From positions 300,596 to 364,595 of the forward strand of contig JAJAGP010000281.1 in assembly GCA_025084515.1 (NCBI GenBank): 64,000 bases of DNA. The letters are read 5' to 3'. Below the pieces are notes generated by a model, which saw only the letters and a program-made list of their open reading frames with translations, was not told the origin of the DNA and searched no databases. The first letter of the stretch is position 1. The number at the start of each line of letters is the position of its first letter. This DNA is from Ancistrus triradiatus (taxonomy: Eukaryota > Chordata > Actinopteri > Siluriformes > Loricariidae). Position numbers and translations under genes: made by a program. Below are positions 35,170 through 45,379 of the stretch, one piece after another.

Positions 35170-36045
35170 ACTGTAGTCACTGTAGTCACCTCAGGGTGCA
35201 CACGGGACCAAGGCTGCTGAACTACAAAACATTAGGTGTAAAACTGACTGAGTTACATTCAATGACCTTCCAGAGGCCCCAGTGACCTCAAGGACTGCAA
35301 AAGCATGACATGTCGGATTGCACCCGGTATCAAGCCTGCCGAATTTTGTTGCTGTACATTGAAAATCAACTCAGTTATGGTCAATGATCTGCCAGGGGCC
35401 CCAGTGCTAATCCTGGGCCCTCAGGGGCCCCAGGGGCATGACATGTCACCTCAGATTGCCTTCGGGATCAAGCCTGCTGAATTTCATGGCCATAGGTCGA
35501 AAACCGACTGAGTCAGGGTCAGTGACCCGGCAGCTGCCCTGCTGCCCAACCAGGGCCGTCAGGGATTGATGACATGGGCATGACATGTAACCTCAGATTG
35601 CACCCGGGACTAAGCCTGCCAAATTTCGTGGCTGTAGGTCAAAAAACTGACTGAGTTACAATCATTGGCCTTCCTGGGGACCCAGTGCCCAGCCAGGGGT
35701 GCAGAGGGGCCCCATGGGCTTCACATTTCACCTCAGATTGGACCCGGGACCAAGCCTGCCGAATTTCATGGTCAAAGGTCAATAACTAACTGAGTTACAG
35801 TCATTGGCCCGCCAGGGGCTTCAGTGCCAATCCTGGACCCTCAGGGGCCCCAGGGGCATGACATTTTACCTCAGATTGCACCCGTGATTAACCGTACCAA
35901 ATTTCATGGCCATAGGTGGAAAACTGACTGAGTTACGGTCATTGGCCCGCCAGGGGCCCCAGTGCCCAGCCGGGGTTCACAGGGGTCACATGTCACATGT
36001 CACCTTAGATTGCATCCGGGACCAAGCCTGCCAAATTTCATGGCT
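35170..36045 (+). repeat. 138-bp tandem units, left arm block 2
   Basis: The same unit as in block 1, with partial and variant copies (one with about 12 bp missing near 35300). It is followed by the CTGCCAGGTACCTCTGTGCC junction block at 36063 and by a 120-bp segment (36115-36235) not seen in the other left-arm units. Confidence 0.85.
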
Positions 36046-37550
36046 GTAGGGCGAAAACTGTTCTGCCAGGTACCTCTGTGCCCTCTTTGTTACTATGCAA
36101 ACAATGGACCTAATAATCAACGAAACGCGCACAGAACTGAAATGCGCTGCTGCTTTGGAACGTACAGCTGTTGCTGTCGCTCGATTTGAAGTCATTTTGC
36201 GCTGTCGTTTCTGATTTTTTGCTCTCGTATTAAAGATAGTGTTGTCACTTCATACTAATGGGTGTAATTTCAGCTCCAAAGTGCCTGTCTGTTTGAATGA
36301 GAGCAGCTGTGAGTCTGTGGTTGTGGCCTGTGAGTGTGTGTGTGAGAGAGGGGAGACACAGCGTCTGTCCTCAGCCATGTTTAATGTAAACTCTCTGTGT
36401 CAGACCTCTCAAAATTGCTTATCTGAAAAGCTTGTGTAGGAGAGGACCCTTTGCTGATCGCTCTGACCTAAAAAACGTGTGGATTGATGAGAAAAAGGCC
36501 AAGTTATGACAAGTTAAAAACGACATGAAAATGAAAGTGAATGACAGTCTTATCAGTACGTAGTCCCGAACATATCGTCGTAACTCGAAAAACGACGACA
36601 TATTTGGATGTGTCATGAAGGGGAAGTAGCTCTACCATTTGAAATTTAAATGGAGTTTTTAGGTGAAAGTATAATGGTGTTACACACGTTTGTTCCGCGA
36701 AAAAGTGACTGAATGTACGTGTACAATGTCAGTTTCAAGTGATTTTGGACCTCTCAAACAAATGGTCATAACTCGAAAAATTTGTAACCAATCAATTATC
36801 TGAAAAGTTTGTGTGAGAGAGGACCCCTTGCTGATCGCTTCGATCTAAAATGATGTGGATTGACGAAAAAGTCTCAAAGTTATGACAGGTTAAACACAAA
36901 TGAAACTTTGGATAAAGCCGCCTCGCAGTTCCGAAAATTAACATGGCTGTCAAAGAGGGAAGTTTTAGTCCCTAGTCCTGAACAAATCATCATAACTCGA
37001 GAAATAATTTATTTAGCAATGCAATCTTTTGATGAATTATGAAGAGGAAGTATCTCTACCATTTGCAGTTTAAATGGAGTTTCTAGGTAAAAGCATCACG
37101 GTTATAGATACGTTTGTTCATTGAAAAAGTGCATTAATCGATTTTCAGTCAAGGCTAGAGTGTGCCACTCTACCTAGTTGCATAGAGAATGAATGCAGTG
37201 ATTTTTAAAGAGTGATAGAAAGTGTTCAAATAGTGCAATCTGTGAGAAACTTGACCTGAGGGGTCAGGGTGAACCCAGGTTCGACCATGCCGAGTTTCGT
37301 GTTTGTAGCTCAAAAATTGACCGAATTACAGCAGTTAAAAAAAAAATCCCATGAAAGTGAATGGGAATTTTTGTTCGCACAAAAGCGAGTGTAGCGTGCG
37401 AATGCAACAACATTTCTCTTAGCTATGAACAAGCACACTTCTCCGAAACATGCCAGACATTTTGGTGTTTGTTCCGTCTCAATATCTCGAAAAGTGTAGG
37501 AGAAGACACATACCGAAAATCAGGTGGAAAAATTAAAATCGAAGAACAAT

Positions 37551-37574
37551 AGTGTGTTGCTTGTGCAACACACT
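37551..37574. repeat. Boundary hairpin AGTGTGTTGC / GCAACACACT
   Basis: Perfect 10-bp inverted repeat around TTGT. It sits directly upstream of the fourth left-arm head; a second, partial AGTGTGTCG follows near 37603. Confidence 0.9.
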
Positions 37575-37719
37575 AATAATAAAAATATTTCGAAGAACAA
37601 TTAGTGTGTCGTGCAGTTCCTGCAGAAACTGCGAGTGTGTTGCGGTGGTGCGTGCTCGTGCGACGTGTATCAGGGACCAAGTATGTAGGTCAAAAGCCGA
37701 CTGTAGTCATTGTTTTGCC

Positions 37720-39090
37720 AGAGTGTCACCTCAGGGTGCACACGGGACCAAGCCTGCTGATCTACAAAACGGTAGGTCTAAAACTGACTGAGTTACATTC
37801 AATGACCTTCCAGAGGCCCCATTGACCCATCGTGGACCTCAAAGACAGCAAAAGCATGAGATCTCACCTCAGATTAGATTAGAGATTTCTTTGAAAATCA
37901 ACCCGCTTATGGTTAATGACCTACCAGGGGCCCCAGTGCCAAGGCTGGGCCCTCAGGAGCCCCAAGGGCATCACATGTTACATCAGATTGCACCCAGGAT
38001 CAAGTTTGCCGAATTTTATGGCCGTAGGTCGAAAACCGACTGAGTTATGGTCACTGACTTGCCAGGGGCCCCACTGCCCAGCTGGGGCACTTAGGGGCCC
38101 CATGAGCATCACATGTCACCTCAGATTGGACCCAGGACTAAGCCGGCTGAATTTTGTTGCTGTACGTTGAAGATGAACTGAGTTATGTTCAATGACCTGC
38201 CAGGGGCCCCAGTGCCAAGCCTGGGCCCTCAGGGGCCCCAGGGCCATCACATGTCACCTCAGATTGCACCCAGGACCAAGCCTGCCGAATTTCGTAGCCG
38301 TAGGTCGAAAACCATTGGAGTTATAGTCACTGACCTGCTCGGGGTCCCAGTGCCCAGCCAGGGCCCTCAGGGACCCTAAGAGCATCACATGTCAACTCAG
38401 ATTACACCACGGACCAAGCCTCCTGAATTTCGTGGCCATAGGTCGAAAACCGACTGAGTTACAGTCAATGACCCACCAGGGGCCCCACTGCCCAGCTGGG
38501 GCTGTCAGTTGATCCATGGGCATGACATCTCACCTCAGATTAGAGCCGGGATAAAGCGTGCGAAATTTCGTGACTGTAGGTCGAAAACTGACTGAGTTAT
38601 GGTCAATGACCTTGCAGGGCCCCTGGTGCCCAGTCACGGTCCTTAATGGCCCCAAAAACATTACATCTCACCCCAGGGTGCACCCGGAACCAAGTTTTCT
38701 GAATTTCATGGCCGTAGGTGACTATAACTTGAGTTATAGTCGATGACCTTAGCAGAGGCCCCAGTGCCCAGTCGGGGACCTCAAGGGCCCCAAAGGCATG
38801 ACAGGTCACCTCAGCTTGCACAAAGAATCAAGCACATTTAATTCCGTATCTGTACATCAAAAATTAACTGATTTATGGTCAATGACCTTCCAGAGGCCTC
38901 AGTGCCCAGTCGGGCACCTCAAGGGTCCCAAAGGCATAACAGGTCACCTCAGAACCTTAGGGGTCCCCATGTTCATCGCTTGTCACCTCAGGGTGTATCT
39001 GGGACAGATTGGGGCTATATGTTGAAAACTGACTTAAATACTTTCATTAACCTGACAGGGGTCTATGTGCCCTGTCAGACACTGCGGGGG
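37720..39090 (+). repeat. 138-bp tandem units, left arm block 3
   Basis: The longest left-arm array, about nine units with AGATTGCACCCAGGACCAAG, CGAAAACCGACTGAGTTAxGG and CCAGGGGCCCCAGTGCC cores. The last units (38600-39090) are progressively diverged and shortened, as expected at the edge of a tandem array. Confidence 0.88.
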
Positions 39091-39110
39091 TCCCAATGGC
39101 ATCAGGGTTT

Positions 39111-39700
39111 TTTTAAGCCTTAGCATCACTTAAACTCCACAGTATAACTTAAAACTCCACAGCCTAAATTAGATTTGTGGCTGACCATGCCCATGCCTTG
39201 ATTACCACAATATACCCATATTCTGATATAGTATAACGACCAGTATAACGCACTATAGCATAAAGCTCAAATCATCACCAGATCTCATTCAGGAACAGGA
39301 GATTTATATAGTGGATGTGCAGCCAACAAATCTGTGGCCACTGTGTGATGCCATCATGTCAATAACCTTGTTGAATCTATGCGACAAAGAATTATGACAG
39401 TTCTGAAGGCAAAGTGCTAGCAATGTGTACCTATTAAACTGGCCAGTGAGTGTATATTATAATTACTTGTTTATGTTTATTCGTTTTATTTAATGTCGCA
39501 TAAGCATCAATGCCTATATTCCTGACCACAACGTTATATCAACACACTAGTAATGGACAAGGTCAGAGCGACTAATCAACCTAATGCACGCGGACATGGG
39601 GAGGACATTCAAACTCAACGCAGGCAGAGTCTGATGAAGGGATCGAGTCTGGGCTCTCAGAGCTGTTAGCTGTGCTAAGCACTTGCCATGCCACCCCATA
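39111..39700. other. Spacer between the opposing arms
   Basis: It contains a Tc1-like 3' fragment (39240-39470) and, near 39600-39690, a scrap (GGGGAGGACATTCAAACTC) like the retroposon-derived segments common in fish. It shows no similarity to the 138-bp units. It is about 0.6 kb long, so the arms are not directly adjacent. Confidence 0.7.
39240..39470 (+). mobile_element. Tc1-like 3' fragment (another family)
   Basis: The sequence reads CAACAAATCTGTGGCCACTG, then CCTTGTTGAATCTATGCGAC, and AATTATGACAGTTCTGAAGG, which gives LLNLCDKELxQF-type transposase C-terminal sequence. It ends CTATTAAACTGGCCAGTGAG, resembling a terminal repeat. No left end is present. Confidence 0.5.
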
Positions 39701-39708
39701 TTATAATT

Positions 39709-39732
39709 AGTGTGTTACGCAAGCAACACACT
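39709..39732. repeat. Boundary hairpin at inner edge of right arm
   Basis: AGTGTGTTAC and GCAACACACT around GCAA; one mismatch in the stem. Followed 18 bp later by a second hairpin. Confidence 0.85.
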
Positions 39733-39750
39733 ATTGTTCTTTGTATTATT

Positions 39751-39774
39751 AGTGTGTTGCTCAAGCGACACACT
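39751..39774. repeat. Second boundary hairpin
   Basis: AGTGTGTTGC and GCGACACACT around TCAA, one G-T-type stem difference, followed by TTGTTCTTCG and an ATT-repeat stretch, as at 42943. Confidence 0.85.
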
Positions 39775-40639
39775 AATTGTTCTTCGTATTATTATTATTT
39801 TTATTATTATTCCACCAACTTTTCTGCACGTATCTCCTCCTAAGTTTTCCAAAGTTTCATTTGTGTTCAACCTATCATAACTTTTAGGCTTTTTTGTCAA
39901 TCCACACCATTGTATATCGTAGCGATCAGCAAGGGGTTCTCTCTCACACAAACTTTCAGGTAATTGATTGGTTAAAAATTTTTGGAGTAATGACCATTTG
40001 TTTGACAGGTCCAAAATCGCTTGAAACTGAGATTTTAGGGATTTTTATTACTTCACTTTTTCACTGAACAAACGTGTCTAAAATCATTATACTTTCATCT
40101 AGAAACTCCAATTAAACTTCAAATGGTAGAGATACTTCCCCTTAATGACACTGCAAAGTTTCTCATCGTTCAACAAATATTTTTTCGAGTTATGACGATT
40201 TGTTCGGGACTAGGTATTGATTTTCCTCCCATTGACCCCCATTATAATTGCTTCAACTCCGATTTGACATTTTCTAAATTTTCCTGTGTTTTTAACTTGT
40301 CATAACTCCGACACTTTCTCATCAATCCACACAGTGTTTTGTCATAGCAATCAGCAAGGGGTCCTCTCCGACACAAGCTTTTCAGATAAGCGATCGGTTA
40401 AAGATTTTTGGAGTTATGACCGTTTGTTTGAGAGGTCTGACAGAGATTTTACATATGGCTGTGTGGATTTGAAATATAACTGTCATTTTCTCTCTCCCTC
40501 TGTCTCTCACACACACAGGTGCACATGCAGGCCACGCCCACACACTGAGCAGCTGTCATTCTCACAGAATGGCTTGGATCAGCTCTCCTGAGACCTATTA
40601 GGTCCATTGTTTGCATAGGACCACAGAAACCTGGCAGGA

Positions 40640-42800
40640 CAGTTGTCGCCCTACAGCCATGAAATTCAGCAGGCTTGGTCCTGGGTGCAATCTGAGGTGA
40701 CATGTGATACCCATTGGGCCCTGTGGACCCCGGCTGGGCACTGGCGCCCCTGGCGTGCCAATGACCGCAACTCAGTCAGTTTTCGATCTACGGCCACAAA
40801 ATTTGGCAGGCTTGGACCAGGGTGAAACACGAGGTGACATGTGATGCCCATGGGGCCCCTGTGGACCCTGGCAGGGCACTGGGGCCCCTGGCAGTCCAAT
40901 GACCGTAACTCATTCAGTTGTCAACCTACGGCCACGAAATTCGGCAGTCTTGGTCCCAGGTGCAATCTGAGGTGACATGTGATGCCCAAGGGGCCCATGA
41001 GGACCCCGGCTGGGCACTGGGGCCCCTGTCGGGCCAATGACCGTAACTCAGCCAGTTTTCGATCTACTGCCACAAAACTTGGCAGGCTTGGTCCTGGGTG
41101 CAATCTGAGGTGACATGTGATGCCCATGGGGCCCGTATGGACCCCAGCAGGGCACTGGGGCCCCTGGCGGGCTAATGACCGTAACTCAGTCAGTTTTCAA
41201 CCAATTGCCACAAAATTCAACAGGCTTGGTCCCGGGTGCAATCTAAGGTGACATGTGATACACACACAGAGCAGCTGTCATTCACACAGAATGGCTTGGA
41301 TCAGCTCTTCTGACACGAATGATAGCCATTGTTTGCATAGTAACACAGAGGGCACAGAGGTACCTGGCAGGACAGTTTTCGCCCTACAGCCATGAAATTT
41401 GGCAGGCTTGGTCCCGGGTGCAATCTGAGGTGACATGTGATGCCCATGGGACACCTGTGGACCCCGACTGGGCACTGGGACCCCTGGCGGGCCAATGACT
41501 GTAACTCAGTCAGTTATTGACCTATGGTCACATCATTCAGCAGGCTTGGTCCTGGGTGTAATCTGAGGTGACATGTGACGCCCATAAGGCCCCAGAGAAC
41601 CCCGGCTGGGCAATGCGTCCCCTGGCGGACCAATGACCGTACCTCGGTCAGTTTTTGACCTACGGCCACAAAATTTGGCAGGCTTGGTCCTGGGTGCAAT
41701 CTGAGGTGACATGTGATGCCCATGGGGCCCCTATGGACCCCAGCAGGGCACTGGGGCCCCTGGCGGGCCAATGACCGTAACTCAGTCAGTTTTCAACCAA
41801 TTGCCACAAAATTCAGCAGGCTTGGTCCCGGGTGCAATCTAAGGTGACATGTGATACCCATAAGGCCCCAGGGAACCGCGGCTGGGCACTGGGGCCCCTG
41901 GCAGGCCAATGACCATAACTCTGTCAGTTTTTCACCTATGGCCACAAAATTCGGCAGGCTTGGTCCTGGGTGCAATCTGACAAGACTTGTGATGCCCATG
42001 GGGCCTATGACGACCATGACTGGGCACTGGGTCCCCTGGTGGGCCAATGACCATCACTCAGTCGGTTTTCAACCTGTGGCCACGAAATTTGGCAGTCTTG
42101 GTCCCGGGTGCAATCTGAGGTGACATGTGATGCCCATAAGGCCCCAGAGAACCCCAGCTCAGCACTGGGGCCCCTGCCGGGCCAATGACCGCAACTCCGT
42201 CAGTTTTTGATCTGTTGACACAAAATTCAGTAGGCTTGGTCCCGGGTGCAATCTGAGGTGACATGTGATGCAGATATGGCTCCAGAGAATCCCGGCTCGG
42301 CGCTGGGGCTCCTGGCGGACCAATGACCGTAACTCAGTTTTTGACCTATGGCCACAAAATTTGGCAGGGTTAATTACGGGTGCAATCTGAGGTGACCTGT
42401 GACGGCCATGAGGCCCATGAGGACCCCGGCAGGGCACTGGGGCCCCTGGCAAGCCAATGACTGTAACTCAGTCAGTTATTGACCTATGGCCATGACATTC
42501 GGCAGACTTGGTCCCGGGTGCAATCTGAGGTGACATGTGAAGCCAATGGGGCCCCTCTGGACCCCGGCTGGGCACTGGGGCCCCTGGCGAGCCAATGACT
42601 GTGACTCAGTCAGTTTTTTTACCTACGACCACGAAATTCGGCAGGCTTGATCCCGGGTGCAATCTGAGGTGACATGTGATTCCCATGGGGCCCCTAAGAG
42701 CCACATCTGGGCTCTGCGGCCCCTGGCGGGTCAGTCACCACAACTCAGATGGTTTTTGACCTACCGCCATGAAATTTGGCAGGCTTGATCCCGGGTGCAC
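40640..42800 (-). repeat. 138-bp tandem units, right arm main array
   Basis: CTCAGTCAG landmarks at 40771, 40909, 41047 and 41185, then 41505, 41643, 41781, 41919 and 42057, give exactly 138 bp per step. The exception is one 320-bp interval that contains a second junction block (CAGAGCAGCTGTCATTCACA). Because 138 is 46 codons, frames stay open through several units on both strands, which produces spurious proteins. Confidence 0.93.
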
Positions 42801-42918
42801 CCTGAGTTGACTACAATAACTACAGTCGGCTTTCGACCTACATACCCTGATACATGTCGCAGGGGGATGCAACGCCGCAACACACTCGCAGTTTCTGTAG
42901 GAACTGCACTTTCTAGTT

Positions 42919-42942
42919 AGTGTGTTGCGCAAGCAACACACT
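42919..42942. repeat. Boundary hairpin between right-arm units
   Basis: Perfect 10-bp arms AGTGTGTTGC and GCAACACACT around GCAA. The head of one unit (CTGCACTTTCTAG) ends immediately to its left and TTGTTCTTCG starts the next unit to its right. Confidence 0.93.
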
Positions 42943-42949
42943 ATTGTTC

Positions 42950-43930
42950 TTCGATTTTTAGTTTTCCACCTGATTTTCGGTACGTATCTCCACCTACAGT
43001 TTTCGAGATATCGACACGGGACAAACACCAAAACGTCCGGCATGTTCCGGAGAAGTGTGCTTGTTCAAAGCTAAGAGAAATGTTGTTGCATTCGCACGCT
43101 ACACTTGCATTTGTGCGAAAAAAAAGTCCCATTCACTTGAATGGGATTTTTTAAAAACTGCCGTAACTCGGTCAATTTTGGAGCTACAAACACCAAACTC
43201 GGCATGGTGGGACCTGGGATCACCAAGACCCATCATCTCAACTTTCGGAAAGATAACACTCTTTGAACACTTTCTATCACTCTTTAAAAATCACTTCATT
43301 CATTGAATATGGCAGAAGATAGTGTGCACTCTAGATTTCAGGGAAAATCGATTAATTCACTTTTTCACAGAACAAACTTGTTTAACATCCTGATACTTTC
43401 ACCTAGAAACTCCATTCAAACTGCAAATGGTAGAGATACTTCCCCTTCATAATTCATCAAAAGATTGCATCGCTATACAAATAATTTTTCAAGTTATGAC
43501 GATTTGTTCGGGACTAGGGACTGAAACTTCCCTCATTGACAGCCATGTTAATTTTCGTAACTGCGAGGCGCCTTTTTTCAAAGTTTCATTTGTGTTTAAC
43601 CTGTCATTACTTTGAGGCTTTTTTGTCAATCTACATCATCTTACATCGTAGTGATCAGCAAGGGGTCCTCTCTCAAAGAAACCTTTCAGATAATTGATTG
43701 GTTACATATTTTTCGAGTTATGACCATTTGTTTGAGAGGTGCAAAATCGCTTGAAAGTCACTCTCAACGCTCTTTCTGTCACTGTTTTCGCGGAACAAAC
43801 GTGTGTAAAATCCTTATACTTTCACCTAGAAACTCTATTTAAATTTCAAATGGTAGACATACTTCTCCTTCATGACACCCCAAATATCTCGTCGTTCAAC
43901 AAATTACTTCTCCAGTTATGAGCGTTTGTT
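42950..43930 (-). repeat. AT-rich block of right-arm unit
   Basis: Reverse-complement counterpart of 33955-35070, with CCCATTCACTTGAATGGG at 43127-43144, repeated TTTCxAGTTATGACxATTTG phrases and GATCAGCAAGGGGTCCTCTC. It also matches 47370-48340 over most of its length. Confidence 0.85.
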
Positions 43931-44280
43931 TCACACCTCTGAAATGAAAGAGGCAGACCAGAGACGGAGCTCCGTTCCGTTCGATTCAAACACACACGCA
44001 GGCCACGCCCACACACGGAGATCACATCGCAATGAAAGATGGATTCTTCTTACTTACATTTGCAACAACATGTTTAATACTAAGGCTTGATCATTACTGT
44101 AAAATATTGTAATTAAACAGTCCAAACCTTTAAGTCGGGATAAACATCACTTGTAATCCAGACCAGCACAGAGTAAAACATGGACGGCAATTCACTATTG
44201 TTCACTACACACTAGCTCCCTTCTACACTCTTAAAGGGCCAGACAGCTCTTATGTAAATCGCATTACATGACAATTACTT
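43930..44280. repeat. Segment shared by two right-arm units (copy 1)
   Basis: About 340 bp, including GAAAGAGGCAGACCAGAG, GCAACAACATGTTTAATAC, CAAACCTTTAAGTCGGGATA and AAAGGGCCAGACAGCTCTTA, recurs at 48340-48705 with small indels. It is absent from the left arm. Confidence 0.85.
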
Positions 44281-44601
44281 TCATCTAGAAACTCCATTTA
44301 AACTTCACATGGTAGAGATACTTCCCCTTAATGACACATCAAAGTATCTCATCGTTCAACAAATTATTTTTCGAGTTATGACGGTTTGTTCGGGACTAGG
44401 TATTGATTTTCCTCCCATTGACCCCCATTATAATTGCTTCAATTCTGACAAGTTTTACAGAAAAGCGATCGGTTAATTATTTTTAGAGTTATGACCGTTT
44501 GTTTCAGAGGTCTGACACAGAGATTTTACATGAAACATATGGCTGTGTAGATTTGAAATGTAACTGTCATTGTCTCTCCCTCTGTCTCTCTCTCACACAC
44601 A

Positions 44602-45249
44602 GGGTGAATTCCATTTCAGGGGCTGCATCCTTCGAAGGACGCGGTCTACGCGGTCTATGAAGTCGTGTGCTTGGAAGGCTGGGTAGACCGCGATGAAGAC
44701 CGAACCGAAATGAGACGGTCTACTCTGCATTGGATTTCCTGTTTGCGTCACTGAAACACCCACTCGCATCGTATCACAAAACAGCAATTATCCTTATAAC
44801 AATGGAGCCAGAAATTTTGAGTTTAGTTTTATGCTGTTTTTGTTTTTTCAATTATTGGAGGAGACGCTTCACTGCAGGCGCTGGCATTTATTTTCCCTCG
44901 AGCAGTTTAATAAAGCTTTGTCCCTAAAACAAAACAAAAAAATTTTGTGCTTTTGCTTTTTAACATCTACCTGTTCGAGTTTTTAAATCCTTACATTTAA
45001 ATAACGTATATACCTCAGCCAATCGTTGCGATATCCCCAAGTTCCCCTCAGGCGCAATGCACCTCGGGATATGGTAGGTCGCGAAGGATACATCGGATGT
45101 ATCCTTCGTTTTGAGGGAAAAGAAGGACGCATTTGTAGACCGCATACAAAGGAGCCTTCGGAATGGGACAGGGTAGGCGCGGCGCTATGACGCAATCGGT
45201 CTTCAAATGCAGCCTTCGAAGGACGCAGCCCCTGAAAAGGGATTCACCC
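44602..45249. mobile_element. 648-bp non-autonomous DNA transposon with terminal inverted repeats
   Basis: The left end GGGTGAATTCCATTTCAGGG, continuing with GCTGCATCCTTCGAAGGACG, pairs with the right end. By eye about 36 of the first 40 bases match. The palindrome CCTTCGAAGG lies inside each end. Flanks are CACACA on both sides, so the target duplication is ambiguous. A short frame from ATG at 44802 (MEPEILSLVLCCFCFFNYWR) is too short to identify; it might be a relic of a transposase start. It sits within the CACACA run of a junction block. Confidence 0.8.
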
Positions 45250-45379
45250 ACACACGCACATGCAGGCCACGCCCACACACAGAGCAGCTGTCATTCACAC
45301 AGAATGGCTTGGATCAGCTCTTCTGACACGAATGATAGCCATTGTTTGCATAGTAACACAGAGGGCACAGAGGTACCTG

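Larger units (their letters stand above)
31625..39110 (+). repeat. Left arm of higher-order satellite (plus orientation)
   Basis: The arm consists of about four higher-order units, each with a head, 138-bp tandem units, a junction block and an AT-rich block. Heads (CTAGAAAGTGCAG, CTGCAGAAACTGCGAG, then GTGTTGCGGxGGTGCGTGC) begin near 32041, 32881, 35071 and 37606, spacings of about 0.8, 2.2 and 2.5 kb. The first unit is atypical (31840-32040 has unique-looking sequence). No transposase, reverse transcriptase or other real gene is present. I do not recognise a named family. Confidence 0.85.

Noticed and set aside
42905..42945. Helitron 3' end (hairpin near a CTAG)
   Set aside because: On the minus strand the hairpin is followed by AACTAG, which is suggestive, but no TC 5' end, AT target site or Rep/helicase sequence was found, and the hairpin also occurs without the CTAG.
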